Shown here piece by piece: positions 38,079 through 47,611 of a stretch of 64,000 nt of DNA. The stretch is taken from the NCBI RefSeq assembly GCF_024582815.1, contig NZ_CP102099.1, positions 1,054,001 to 1,118,000 of the forward strand. The letters are read 5' to 3'. The notes under the pieces were generated by a model. That model did not search any database. It was given only the letters and a program-made list of their open reading frames with translations, and was not told the origin of the DNA. Origin of the DNA: Acinetobacter colistiniresistens. GTDB taxonomy: Bacteria; Pseudomonadota; Gammaproteobacteria; Pseudomonadales; Moraxellaceae. The position numbers and the translations under genes are program-made. Numbering within the stretch: the stretch's first letter is position 1; every line of letters starts with the position of its first letter.

Positions 38079-38960
38079 TTATCCAGCCTCTTTTTGCTGT
38101 CGAGCTTGTTGCGTGGTAAAGGTACAACCAATCGAAGCAATGATAATCGTACCTAAGGCAAGCCACTGATTCCAAAGTAACATTTCTCCCAGAAAGATAA
38201 AGCCTGAGAGAGCAGCCACTGCGGGTTCCAGACTCATTAAGGTACCAAAACTCAGCGGAGTTAAACTCCGTAGCGCAATCATTTCTAGGGTAAAGGGTAA
38301 GGCACTGGCTAATATCGCAAGACCGATAAAATAATATAAATTAGGTAGTTCAAAGACCCGATCAATCGCCCCTGAAAAGAGTGCGAAAGGCAGCAAGCAG
38401 AGCATACCAATTGACATACCTAAGCAAACGGTATGATTGCCAGAGATACCCGAAGGTTTTTGCCCTGCAATAATATACAGCGCCCAACATGCACCTGCAC
38501 TCACTGCAAACATTACACCGACCAAATCTAGACCTTGCTGTGCCTGTTGCAAAGGAAACAGCAGGATTAAGCCTAAAATGGCACAGCCGACCCAAATAAA
38601 GTCGTATTTCTGCCGAGCATGATACAGCGCGACACTTAAAGGGCCGATAAATTCAAAGGCAACGGCAAGGCCTAGTGGTAAGCGTTCAAGTGATAAATAG
38701 AACAGGGCATTCATCCCTGCAAGGGCAACCCCATAAGTCAGAATGGCTTTCCAGCGTACCACTTTGAAATTGATGGTCCAGATTTTAAAAATCACGGCCA
38801 GAATCAGCGCACCAAAAAACAGGCGCATGGCCGAGACTGTTAGGACGGGAAAGCTTTGGAACAGAATTTTGGCCAAAGAACCACTGCCTTGCACACACAA
38901 CATGGCAATCATCAACAGCAATAAAGCATGGAGTGGTGTTTTTAGTACAGGGCTAGACAT
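38079..38960 (-). CDS. rhtA: RhtA-like threonine/homoserine exporter (second copy)
   Basis: A 293-residue EamA protein with ten membrane helices. LCVQGSGSLAKILFQSFPVL, GLAVAFEFIGPLSVALYHAR and SFGTLMSLEPAVAALSGFIF resemble E. coli RhtA closely, more so than the paralogue at 36689. It should export threonine, homoserine or analogues. It is the first gene of the three-gene minus-strand set and starts about 35 bp after the serA terminator region. Confidence 0.85.
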   Translation of the reverse strand: MSSPVLKTPLHALLLLMIAMLCVQGSGSLAKILFQSFPVLTVSAMRLFFGALILAVIFKIWTINFKVVRWKAILTYGVALAGMNALFYLSLERLPLGLAVAFEFIGPLSVALYHARQKYDFIWVGCAILGLILLFPLQQAQQGLDLVGVMFAVSAGACWALYIIAGQKPSGISGNHTVCLGMSIGMLCLLPFALFSGAIDRVFELPNLYYFIGLAILASALPFTLEMIALRSLTPLSFGTLMSLEPAVAALSGFIFLGEMLLWNQWLALGTIIIASIGCTFTTQQARQQKEAG

Positions 38961-39012
38961 CTTATTTTTTTAACATTCAGTATAATATTCACATAATAAG
39001 TCAAACGCCTAT

Positions 39013-39044
39013 AAAAAAGCCACAGCGAATGCTGTGGCTTTTTT
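39013..39044 (-). terminator. Terminator after serA
   Basis: AAAAAAGCCACAGC and GCTGTGGCTTTTTT arms around a 4-base loop. Confidence 0.93.
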
Positions 39045-39064
39045 AGCATTGTTCTAAATGTTGT

Positions 39065-40297
39065 TTAGAACAATACGCGAACGCGGATCGTGCCTTCAAC
39101 GTGGTTCAAGGTATCCAGCGCTTCTTGAGAAGCAGATGCGTCAACATCCATTACCAAGTAACCGATATCACCTTTAGTCATTAACGACTGACCAGAGATA
39201 TTGATGCCTTGTTCAGCGAACAAGGTGTTGATTTTCGATAATACACCTGGCACGTTTTTGTGGATGTGAAGTAAACGATGCTGACCATCAGAAAGTGGTA
39301 ATGCGATTTCTGGGAAGTTCACCGCAGAAAGGGTCATCCCTTTGTCTGAATAAGCAACGAATTTTTCAGCCACTTCCAAACCGATGTTCGCTTGCGCTTC
39401 CATGGTCGAACCACCCACGTGCGGGGTTAAGATCACGTTGTCTAAACCACGAAGTGGAGACAAGAATTCTTCACCATTGGCTTTTGGTTCTTTCGGGAAT
39501 ACGTCAACTGCGGCACCTGCGATGTGACCAGATTTGATCGCATCAGCTAAATCTTCGATCACCACACAAGTACCACGTGCTGCGTTCAAGAAGATTGAGC
39601 CTTTTTTCATTTTCGCGAATTGTTCTTTCTTGAAGAAGTTGCGCGTAGATGGTACGTCTGGAACGTGTAGAGTCACCACATCCGCAGTTTCTAATAGTTC
39701 ATCTAAAGAGCCCACTTGACGTGCATTACCCAATGGCAATTTAGTCACAGCATCAAAATAGATGACTTTCATACCCAAACTTTCTGCCAATACAGAAAGT
39801 TGTGAACCGATCGAGCCGTAACCGACGATACCTAAAGTCTTACCACGAGTTTCAAACGAACCCACCGCAGCTTTATTCCAACCGCCCGCATGAGTATCTT
39901 TCGATTTTTCAGGCACACGACGAAGTAACAAAATGGTTTCAGCAAGAACCAATTCTGCAACCGAACGTGTATTTGAATACGGTGCGTTGAAAACAGGGAT
40001 ACCACGAGACATTGCCGCTTTTAAATCGACTTGGTTGGTACCAATACAGAAACAGCCAACCGCGATCAATTTGTTCGCAGCTGCAAAGATTTCTTCAGTC
40101 AATTGAGTACGGGAACGAATACCGATGAAGTGCGCGTCTTTAACCGCTTCTTTCAAAGCGTCGCCTTCAAGCGCAGTTTTGTGGTAGTCGATGTTGGTAT
40201 AACCCGCTGCATTTAAAGTATCGATGGCATTTTGATGCACACCTTCTAACAGAAGGAAACGGATTTTGTCTTTAGGTAGTGATAGATGTTGGCTCAT
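39065..40297 (-). CDS. serA: D-3-phosphoglycerate dehydrogenase
   Basis: A 410-residue SerA, the first enzyme of serine synthesis, the same size as the E. coli enzyme. The NAD motif TLGIVGYGSIGSQLSVLAES is central. Catalytic Arg and His lie in AARGT and PHVGGST. The C-terminal ACT domain (LLHIHKNVPGVLSKINTLFA) binds serine for feedback inhibition. The start at 40297 gives the family N-terminus; a longer frame to 40438 lacks support. It diverges from a D-2-hydroxyglutarate dehydrogenase-like gene; SerA of several bacteria also reduces 2-oxoglutarate to D-2-hydroxyglutarate, which that enzyme can reoxidise. Confidence 0.97.
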   Translation of the reverse strand: MSQHLSLPKDKIRFLLLEGVHQNAIDTLNAAGYTNIDYHKTALEGDALKEAVKDAHFIGIRSRTQLTEEIFAAANKLIAVGCFCIGTNQVDLKAAMSRGIPVFNAPYSNTRSVAELVLAETILLLRRVPEKSKDTHAGGWNKAAVGSFETRGKTLGIVGYGSIGSQLSVLAESLGMKVIYFDAVTKLPLGNARQVGSLDELLETADVVTLHVPDVPSTRNFFKKEQFAKMKKGSIFLNAARGTCVVIEDLADAIKSGHIAGAAVDVFPKEPKANGEEFLSPLRGLDNVILTPHVGGSTMEAQANIGLEVAEKFVAYSDKGMTLSAVNFPEIALPLSDGQHRLLHIHKNVPGVLSKINTLFAEQGINISGQSLMTKGDIGYLVMDVDASASQEALDTLNHVEGTIRVRVLF

Positions 40298-40644
40298 TAC
40301 GGCTCCGCTACAAAGGCCAAAATTTAGTTGCAGTACTATAGCATAGAGCTTTGAGATATAAATATTTGGTTTAAAATTCCCGCAGCAGAATTGCTGAGAA
40401 TTTTTCAGTGAGTGCTGAATTTTACTGGTTAAACACATTTTGTTATTACAGTATCTTTATCCTAAGCTTTATCCCATGCCTGCTTCTATGTAAAATGCAG
40501 AGATCTGATAGTCAAATCTGAAAACATCAGGTTTGCGCTGTTCTGCCGAGTTTCTATATGTTGAATACAGCATTTTAAGATATTGAAAAATATTATGTTG
40601 TTATTCAAATGCTCTATCTTTACTTCTTGCTAGGCCTGTAAACG
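40298..40644. other. Divergent control region of serA and the flavoprotein gene
   Basis: 347 bp with no supported gene. It must contain promoters for both divergent genes. The minus-strand stretch near 40335-40345 includes a TATAGT-like -10 hexamer for serA; no clear operator was recognised. Confidence 0.4.
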
Positions 40645-42054
40645 ATGAATGCTTCAGTCGCTTTAACACCTGAGTTATTGACCCAATTAACGGCAATTGT
40701 GGGTGAAAACCGAATTAAAACCGATGCCGACAGTTTAGAAAATTGGGGACGAGATCATACTAAACATTTTGATCCGAACCCATCAGTCATCGTTTTCCCT
40801 TCAAGCACTGAACAAGTGCAGGCCATTGTTAAACTTGCCAATCAATTTCATGTCGCGATTACCCCATCGGGCGGTCGTACTGGTCTTTCAGCGGGTGCAG
40901 TAGCTGCTAATGGCGAGATCGTGATTAGCTTTGACAAGATGAACCAGATTCTTGAGTTCTTCCCCGCAGATCGTATGGTACGTGTGCAAGCAGGCGTGGT
41001 GACTGAGCAATTACAGAATTATGCCGAACAACAGGGCATGTACTATCCAGTCGATTTTGCTTCAGCAGGTTCTAGCCAGATTGGCGGCAATATTGGTACC
41101 AATGCGGGCGGGATTAAAGTGATCAAGTACGGTATGACCCGTAACTGGGTGCTTGGTTTAACCGTGGTGACGGGCAAAGGTGACGTACTGCGTTTAAACA
41201 AAGGCATGATCAAGAATGCGACTGGTTATTCGCTTCAGCACTTGTTTATTGGTGGTGAAGGCACATTGGGTCTCGTGACTGAAGCTGAAATCAAGCTTGA
41301 GCGTCAGCCGCAGAACCTACAGGTTCTAGTTCTAGGTGTGCCTGATTTTGATGCGGTGATGCCTGTACTGCATGCGTTCCAGAAAGATATCGACTTAACT
41401 GCATTTGAGTTCTTTGGTGAGCTTGCAATGCAAAAAGTACTCGATCGTGGTCATGTACAACGCCCATTCGAAACGCAATGCCCATTCTATGTATTGCTTG
41501 AGTTTGAAGCACCGTATGAGCCGATTGTCGACAAGGCAATGCAGATTTTTGAGCATTGTATGGAGCAAGGTTGGGTGCTTGATGGTGTCATGAGCCAGAG
41601 CCTTGATCAAGTGGAAAGCTTATGGCGTTTACGCGAAGATATTTCTGAATCAATTGCGCCGTTTATTCCATACAAAAACGATATTTCTGTATTAATTACC
41701 CATGTGCCTGCATTTATTCGTGAAATTGATGCGATTGTTCAAGATAACTATCCTGACTTTGAAATCTGCTGGTTTGGTCATATTGGTGACGGTAACTTGC
41801 ACTTAAATATTCTCAAACCTGAAAATCTGACCAAAGATGAATTCTTTGCCAAGTGTCAGGTGGTGAATAAATATGTGTTTGAAACCGTGAAAAAATATGA
41901 TGGTTCGATCTCTGCCGAGCATGGTGTGGGCATGACTAAAAAACCGTATTTAGGCTACTCTCGCTCGCCTGAAGAAATTGAATATATGAAAGCATTGAAG
42001 TTGGCGTTTGACCCGAATGGGATTATGAACCCAGGCAAATTATTTGATCTTTAA
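40645..42054 (+). CDS. D-2-hydroxyglutarate dehydrogenase-like FAD oxidoreductase
   Basis: A 469-residue flavoprotein of the VAO/GlcD family. The FAD-binding domain has PSGGRTGLSAGAVA (about residue 74) and GGNIGTNAGGIKVIKYG (about 150). The C-terminal domain has FGHIGDGNLHLNI and SAEHGVGMTKKPYL, with the histidines that bind a metal and the substrate carboxylate. D-lactate dehydrogenase or glycolate oxidase subunits look similar, but the divergent pairing with serA favours D-2-hydroxyglutarate dehydrogenase, which removes the by-product of SerA and feeds electrons to the respiratory chain. Confidence 0.85.
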   Translation: MNASVALTPELLTQLTAIVGENRIKTDADSLENWGRDHTKHFDPNPSVIVFPSSTEQVQAIVKLANQFHVAITPSGGRTGLSAGAVAANGEIVISFDKMNQILEFFPADRMVRVQAGVVTEQLQNYAEQQGMYYPVDFASAGSSQIGGNIGTNAGGIKVIKYGMTRNWVLGLTVVTGKGDVLRLNKGMIKNATGYSLQHLFIGGEGTLGLVTEAEIKLERQPQNLQVLVLGVPDFDAVMPVLHAFQKDIDLTAFEFFGELAMQKVLDRGHVQRPFETQCPFYVLLEFEAPYEPIVDKAMQIFEHCMEQGWVLDGVMSQSLDQVESLWRLREDISESIAPFIPYKNDISVLITHVPAFIREIDAIVQDNYPDFEICWFGHIGDGNLHLNILKPENLTKDEFFAKCQVVNKYVFETVKKYDGSISAEHGVGMTKKPYLGYSRSPEEIEYMKALKLAFDPNGIMNPGKLFDL

Positions 42055-42082
42055 TGCTTGATTAAATAGAATAATCTCTGTT

Positions 42083-42110
42083 AAAAGCATATCTTAGGAT
42101 ATGCTTTTTA
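42083..42110 (+). terminator. Terminator after the flavoprotein gene
   Basis: AAAAGCATATC and GATATGCTTTTT arms around a 4-base loop. The next gene starts only 13 bp later. Confidence 0.88.
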
Positions 42111-42122
42111 TTGAGTAATATA

Positions 42123-43665
42123 ATGAGTAAAGTAAATTTAGATGCACTTATTCCAAGAGAAGATTTCGAAATAGAAGAAGTTACAAATTCTGGAACTAAG
42201 AAAAATACATTATCAATTGAAGATTTAAAGTCTGATTCATTCTTTTTTTAAATCTTAGGAAACCAGATTTTCAAAGAGAAACGAATGAATGGGATGAAAA
42301 GAAAATCTGTCAATTAATAAAGTCATTTTTAGATGGTGAACTAATACCAGCACTAATTCTATGGAGAAGTACTGGGGGATTTGTTTTTGTTATTGATGGG
42401 GCTCATCGACTTAGTTCCTTATCTGCCTGGATAAATAGTGACTATGGAAATGGGACAATGTCTAAATATTTCTTTGATAGCCAAATTCCAGAAGAACAAA
42501 TAGAAATTCATGACAAAACTAAAAAGTTATTAGATTCAGAAATTGGTTCTTATGATGATTTCAAAATGGCTTTACAATTTCCAGATAAAGTTAAGCCCGA
42601 AATTCTACAAAGAGCTAAGAACCTAGCTTCTTTAGCAATACAAGTTCAATGGGTGGAAGGTAATGCTCTAAAAGCAGAGAATTCATTTTTTAAGATTAAT
42701 CAACAAGCAGCGCCAATCGATAAAACAGAATTAAAACTAATCGAGAACAGAAGGAATGCAAATAGTATAGCAGCTAGAGCAATTATAAGAAGTGGAACAG
42801 GGCATAAGTATTGGTCTAAATTTGATCAAAACTATCAAGATCAAATTACTCAACTGGCAAAAGAAATAAATACTTTACTATTCTATCCAAAATTAGAGAC
42901 CCCAATACGTACTCTTGATGTCCCTGTTGCTGGCAAGTTATCAACTAGCTCAACTTTACCTTTAATTTTAGATATTATTAATATTACTAATAAGATTAGC
43001 AAAGAGCTAAATGAAGATAAAACAGGTGAAGAGACAGTTAGCGTTCTCAAGAGAACACAGAAATTTATTCGAATATTGAATAGTGCACATGCAAGTTCAC
43101 TAGGTTTACATCCAATTATATATTTTTATTCTAAAGATGGACGTCTAAAAGTCGCAATGCTTTATGCAATGACTTACTTTATAATGTTACTGAATGAAAA
43201 AAATAAAATGAAAGAATTTATTCAGGTTCGTAAATCAATCGAAGATATTATTATTAATTATGATTATATAATTCAGCAGATTAATAGGAAATATAGATCT
43301 GCAATTAATGGTGCTGAACATATAGCTAAATTTTTATATCAATGTCAAATTTTTTAAATAATAATTTGAGTGTTAGTGAATCACTAAAGAAAATTAAGGC
43401 TATGGATAATTATAATTACTTGACATTAAATGAAGTTGATAGTGTAAATACAACTACTTCTTCGGATTTTAATGAAAACAGAAAAAGTGCTGTTTTTATT
43501 CAAGAGAGTTTGAAAAATATAAATTTATGTAACATTTGTGGATGTCCGGTTCATAAAAACAGCATATCTATTGATCATATTCAGAAAAAATCTGATGGTG
43601 GTTTAGGTACAATCAAGAATGGGCAAGTTACTCACCCATTCTGTAACACTGGATTTAAAAACTAG
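42123..43665 (+). pseudogene. DUF262 (ParB-fold) plus C-terminal HNH protein, two frameshifts
   Basis: The frame from 42123 stops at 42251 inside a T run (42243-42249), resumes in another frame to 43357, breaks at a second T run (43350-43355), and ends at 43665. Adding one T at each run gives one 514-residue protein. The N-terminal DUF262-like domain has KPDFQRETNEWDEKKICQLI and the signature VIDGAHRLSSLSAWI (Asp about 92; usually DGQQR). The C-terminus is a treble-clef HNH: Cys470, Cys473, IDHIQKKSDGG and THPFCN. Proteins of this build occur in restriction-like defence systems such as GmrSD relatives. The gene stands alone, is visibly A+T-rich compared with its neighbours, and is probably acquired. 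The target is unknown. Confidence 0.75.
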
Positions 43666-43728
43666 TGAAGTAGGTCTTGACTGCTAAGGAGCATATTCAT
43701 ATAAAAGTATGCTCTTTATTGAAATTTC

Positions 43729-44523
43729 TTAGTTTTTTATCAGGTACGCTTTCCAACCTGTCAAAATATGATAAATCAGCGGTAAAAGGCAGAGTGCAAA
43801 GAAGCTACAGATTGCAACTGCCCAGACAGGTAGACTCTGTGGATCTCCCAAAAAGAAATAAGCAAAAACCGAATAAGACAGCATCCCAAACATCGCCATT
43901 GTGCCGAGTGGAAGGCTAATTCTAAAAATTAAGACCTTAGCAAAGGCTTTGTAAGGCGTCATATTTCGATTCAAAGCATAGGCAATAATCATGACCAAGA
44001 TATAGCCCATAATAAACAGCATAAATAGGGTAGCGGCAAACAGTAGACCCGTGCGCCAACTCTTTTCCTGAGCAGAATGATCACCTGCCTCATAAACCAC
44101 TTGAATATGATCTCCGATCACGGGCACATCGCCTGAACGAACTGAGTTATCCAAGATCAATGTTCTGTTTTGATCATCTTTGAATTGTACTTGTGCGGTA
44201 TGCATGAAAGTTTTGGTCTTATATTTATGCCCGTTGGAATCTGTACGTTCGGTATCGACCCATTCTGAGGTATAGCTCACGATGGTTGCATCGTAGCTCG
44301 GTTTGGTTGCCAAGCCATATACCGCTTGCGACACCCAATAAGTAAAAGGGAAAAATAGGGAGCTGATGCTAAACACCACAACAAATAAATAAGCAAATTC
44401 AAACTTATTGCTGTCACGATTCTTAGCTAAACGTTTCAGCCAAAACTTTGTCAGCACAAAAGACCAGATACATAAGATCGCAACCACCACCAAGAAAACC
44501 TGTCCCGCATAAGTCAGTTGCAT
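43729..44523 (-). CDS. DUF3592-like membrane protein
   Basis: A 264-residue protein with membrane helices near residues 5-25, 42-65, 155-185, 200-225 and 230-255. Between the second and third helices lies an extracytoplasmic domain of about 90 residues with a beta pattern (YDATIVSYTSEWVDTERTDS, TAQVQFKDDQNRTLI, GDHIQVVYEAGD), the layout of DUF3592 proteins. The function is unknown. It stands alone between the DUF262-HNH gene and a divergent nucleotidyltransferase gene. Confidence 0.75.
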   Translation of the reverse strand: MQLTYAGQVFLVVVAILCIWSFVLTKFWLKRLAKNRDSNKFEFAYLFVVVFSISSLFFPFTYWVSQAVYGLATKPSYDATIVSYTSEWVDTERTDSNGHKYKTKTFMHTAQVQFKDDQNRTLILDNSVRSGDVPVIGDHIQVVYEAGDHSAQEKSWRTGLLFAATLFMLFIMGYILVMIIAYALNRNMTPYKAFAKVLIFRISLPLGTMAMFGMLSYSVFAYFFLGDPQSLPVWAVAICSFFALCLLPLIYHILTGWKAYLIKN

Positions 44524-44659
44524 GCATGATCCTATTTGTTATATTGAATAGAGCTTGATTTTATCAGTTGGTGATCTTTTTAAAATCAAATTAATGAGTA
44601 CAGTCAAAAAGAGTATTGTCTCTCACAAGTATAAATTTTTAAATAATGAAGCCATTGCA

Positions 44660-45424
44660 ATGAATATCCATTACGAAATTGAAAAACTGTTTCAACAACG
44701 CCAAGATATCCCATTATTTTATATCGAAAGTGGCAGCCGTTTATGGGGCATGGCTAGTCCAGATAGTGACTATGATGTGCGTGGTTTTCATCTATCAAGT
44801 AAAGACCAATATTTTGATTATAAAAAATATCGTGATCTGATTGAGATTATGGACGGGGACTTTGACTTTGTTTCTTATGACTTGGATAAAATGTTTGGGT
44901 TATTGGCAAAAAGTAACCCCACCGTTTTGGAGTGGGTCAGAGCACATATTGTGTATTTTAATGCCTTTCCTGAATGGCAGAATTTTCGTGATGGATTGCT
45001 GGAGCGAATCGACTATAGCGCCTTGTATCACCACTATTTATCGTTGGCAAAAGGTGGCATGAAAGTGATGCAAAGCGCAGATAACTTTACCTATAAAAAA
45101 GTGTTTTATTCGATTCGTGGATTGATGTCGGCTGAATTGGCAACTCAAGAACAGATGCCTGAATTACTGATTACCGATCTGTTTGCACAAGTCGATGCAA
45201 ATGATCCATTACGGCATTGGGCGGAAGATTATCTGGAAATTAAAAAGCAGCAGAAAGAGAAGGCGCAATTGCCTGAAGCAGAACAAGCCGCGATTCTTAA
45301 TTTATTGGAAAGCAAGATTGAGCAGTTGGCCACCAAGTCGATGCAGAAGGCAGATCGGCGTGCCAGTTTGGAAGCCTATTTAACCGATTATAGCCGTCAT
45401 TTAAAACAGCATTACTATCAGTAA
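44660..45424 (+). CDS. RlaP-like nucleotidyltransferase (PF10127 type)
   Basis: A 254-residue DNA polymerase beta-like nucleotidyltransferase. The catalytic motif is GSRLWGMASPDSDYDVRG near residue 24 (G-S then D-x-D), with a third acidic residue likely in FDFVSYDLDKMFGLL. Its layout matches the family often called RNA repair pathway nucleotidyltransferase (RlaP). The physiological substrate is unsettled. The start at 44660 matches the family's N-terminus; ATG at 44594 would add 22 residues. No RNA ligase or other repair gene is adjacent. Confidence 0.75.
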   Translation: MNIHYEIEKLFQQRQDIPLFYIESGSRLWGMASPDSDYDVRGFHLSSKDQYFDYKKYRDLIEIMDGDFDFVSYDLDKMFGLLAKSNPTVLEWVRAHIVYFNAFPEWQNFRDGLLERIDYSALYHHYLSLAKGGMKVMQSADNFTYKKVFYSIRGLMSAELATQEQMPELLITDLFAQVDANDPLRHWAEDYLEIKKQQKEKAQLPEAEQAAILNLLESKIEQLATKSMQKADRRASLEAYLTDYSRHLKQHYYQ

Positions 45425-45524
45425 AACAATGCGCTTACTTAACACCTGAGTCGACTTAAATATTCAATGGACTCATTCCTGAAAATTATATTTCTTGTCG
45501 AACTCAGGTTAATCATTTTATCTG

Positions 45525-45839
45525 TTAAATCCCGCTTTCTAAAATACGAATTTTTACATCGGCAACATGGTCTTTGGTTGCTTCAAAATGCTGCTGCATA
45601 TGGGCTGTTTGCATATGCGCTGCTAAATGAGCGGTACTCTGCCATTTCTCTAACATGATAATCGTATTCTCATCAGTGGTCTGCATCTCAATCGCAGGAA
45701 GATGATCAATCAATGGCTCATAGCCATGACAGCCGTCTTCTGCAAGCACCGTTGGAATAATCTTTTCAAAGGCATCTAAAACGGCTTGGCGATGTTCAGC
45801 ACCTGCATGGGTATGAATTTCAGCAATAATGGTTAGCAT
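45525..45839 (-). CDS. Antibiotic biosynthesis monooxygenase (ABM/YgiN) domain protein
   Basis: A 104-residue dimeric alpha-beta barrel protein. LTIIAEIHTHAGAEHRQAVL and TDENTIIMLEKWQSTAHLAA and HMQTAHMQQHF are typical of YgiN-like quinol monooxygenases. In E. coli ygiN is paired functionally with mdaB, a quinone reductase; the mdaB-like gene lies 13 bp upstream here on the same strand, so a quinone redox pair is likely. Confidence 0.87.
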   Translation of the reverse strand: MLTIIAEIHTHAGAEHRQAVLDAFEKIIPTVLAEDGCHGYEPLIDHLPAIEMQTTDENTIIMLEKWQSTAHLAAHMQTAHMQQHFEATKDHVADVKIRILESGI

Positions 45840-45852
45840 GGTATTTTCTCAC

Positions 45853-46443
45853 TTAATGGCTTGTGGCAAACAACTGATCTAAATGTGCTTTGTACGCTTC
45901 GATATAACTTGGCACATTGGGCGCCTTGATCACATCATTGACGATAAAGGTCGGCAGTGAGTCCATACCCAAGAATTGATTAGCTTTATGGAAAGGTAAA
46001 TAAACGCCATCCACACCAACGCCGTGGAAGAACTGGTCTGGATCGGTAAAGGCTTCCATCGGTGCATTCCAAGTTAAAGACAACATGTATTTTTTACCTT
46101 GGATTAGACCGCCTGAACCATACTTTTTCGATGCATCTGAACGACTACGGCCATCGCTGGCATACAGTGAACCATGACCAATGGTGAAGATATCATCGAT
46201 GTATTTTTTCATGGTCCACGGTGCGCCCATCCACCAACCTGGCATTTGGTAAATCACCACATCTGCCCACAAGTATTTGGCTATTTCGGCTTGGATGTCA
46301 TAGTCACTGTCGGTACGTGTCACTTGTACCTGATGACCTAAGGCAGTTAAATGTGCCTGAGAAAACTCGGTCAGGGTGTCATTCAATTCACCATTCGAAT
46401 GTGCAAACTGTTTGGCACCATTAATAATTAAAATATTGCTCAT
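45853..46443 (-). CDS. mdaB: MdaB-like NADPH:quinone reductase
   Basis: A 196-residue flavodoxin-fold quinone reductase that carries out two-electron reduction of quinones with FAD and NADPH. ILIINGAKQFAHSNGELN forms the FAD phosphate loop, and YQMPGWWMGAPWTMKKYID is the conserved substrate and dimer region. The start ATG at 46443 is preferred over TTG at 46455. It is followed closely by the ABM-domain gene. Confidence 0.9.
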   Translation of the reverse strand: MSNILIINGAKQFAHSNGELNDTLTEFSQAHLTALGHQVQVTRTDSDYDIQAEIAKYLWADVVIYQMPGWWMGAPWTMKKYIDDIFTIGHGSLYASDGRSRSDASKKYGSGGLIQGKKYMLSLTWNAPMEAFTDPDQFFHGVGVDGVYLPFHKANQFLGMDSLPTFIVNDVIKAPNVPSYIEAYKAHLDQLFATSH

Positions 46444-46555
46444 GCGATTACTCAAAAATAAATCTCTAAAAACTGGAACGCATTTTAGGAAATCTATTCA
46501 TGAGTAAAAATGCATAAATGAGCAAAATACTATTGATCAAAAATCAATAATTGAA

Positions 46556-47431
46556 CTATTCAGCTTTGGATTTTTTAGCTTTATACCAACGACGAATGCC
46601 CCATAAAATTGTAATCGCAAGATACAGTGGCCATAACATCACGAGCCAAATGAGGGTTTCTCTAAAGCCATAGAGTCCCACTTTGATGGCTTCCCAAATC
46701 CGACTGAATAGCGGATCACTGTCCAAGGTGGCAATACGATTGATATTCAGATCATGGGATTTACGCACTTGTGATTGCTGGAAGAATTCCAGTCGAATGG
46801 TGCTATAGGCTAAACGGTCTTTGACTTCTAAATTGGTCAGTTGCTGCAGCTGATTGTTCACCGCATTGGATCCGCTATTACTTTGATTGGCGGTATTAAG
46901 TTTTTCTTCGAGCAATTTTAATTCATAACGCTTGGCTTCATAGCTTTGGGTATTAAAGTTCAGCATGAGTGGCAATAAGTTATTTAAGAATGCTGTTACG
47001 TCTGCATTGGGAATACGGACTGTCAGTTGTACGGTGGGGGTGATCTTTTCATAAATATCGACACTGCCATCAATACGATCACGTTCAGATCGGTCACTGA
47101 CTTGATAATTAATCTGCTTCTCTTCGATATAGCCATTGTATTGCAATAACTGCTGTTCCAGTGCCGATGTGGTTTTTAGCACATCCTTCACTTCAAATTG
47201 CAATTGTGCGCTTTTGACCAATTGGCGGTTCTGTTCCAGAGCACTTTGTTGGTTACTGGCGAGTTGCTCTGGATTTTGAACGGCATTGTCGTGAACGGCT
47301 TGACTGTCTGCCGCGGCAGTTTCAGTTGTCATCGCGGCTTCACTAGCAGGGCCTTCAGGTTTTTTCGAGCAACCTAAGGCGGTGCTCCCGAGGATTAAAA
47401 TAATCGTTAATTTCTTTGCTAAATCTGACAT
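46556..47431 (-). CDS. DUF4349 lipoprotein
   Basis: A 291-residue lipoprotein with signal peptide and lipobox STALGC (Cys21). After a linker comes the DUF4349 domain: RQLVKSAQLQFEVKDVLKTT, VQLTVRIPNADVTAFLNNLL and a coiled-coil-like stretch near residues 165-190. A C-terminal membrane helix near 255-278 (LIWLVMLWPLYLAITILWGI) is followed by a basic tail. The function is unknown; DUF4349 proteins are envelope proteins in many bacteria. Monocistronic by position. Confidence 0.82.
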   Translation of the reverse strand: MSDLAKKLTIILILGSTALGCSKKPEGPASEAAMTTETAAADSQAVHDNAVQNPEQLASNQQSALEQNRQLVKSAQLQFEVKDVLKTTSALEQQLLQYNGYIEEKQINYQVSDRSERDRIDGSVDIYEKITPTVQLTVRIPNADVTAFLNNLLPLMLNFNTQSYEAKRYELKLLEEKLNTANQSNSGSNAVNNQLQQLTNLEVKDRLAYSTIRLEFFQQSQVRKSHDLNINRIATLDSDPLFSRIWEAIKVGLYGFRETLIWLVMLWPLYLAITILWGIRRWYKAKKSKAE

Positions 47432-47611
47432 ATCGGCATGTCCAAACTAAGGTGATTTTGATGTTATAAACTGTGTTTTTCTAATCATTTGTTATGATCA
47501 TTATCTTTGATAATGACAACAAATTTAATGCACGCCATATACATTTTGTTGCGTGGCAAGTCTGTTTTGCATAGTAGCATAAATGAGCTAAATGGATTGG
47601 ATGGGTACAAA

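Noticed and set aside
40298-40438. N-terminal extension of serA
   Set aside because: SerA of the 410-residue type starts at 40297; the extra residues resemble no dehydrogenase.
43342-43665. Separate small HNH endonuclease gene
   Set aside because: It has no ribosome-binding site, and one extra T at 43350-43355 makes it the C-terminus of the preceding DUF262 protein.
47507-47611. N-terminal extension of the lipoprotein at 47612
   Set aside because: It would bury the lipoprotein signal peptide and lipobox.
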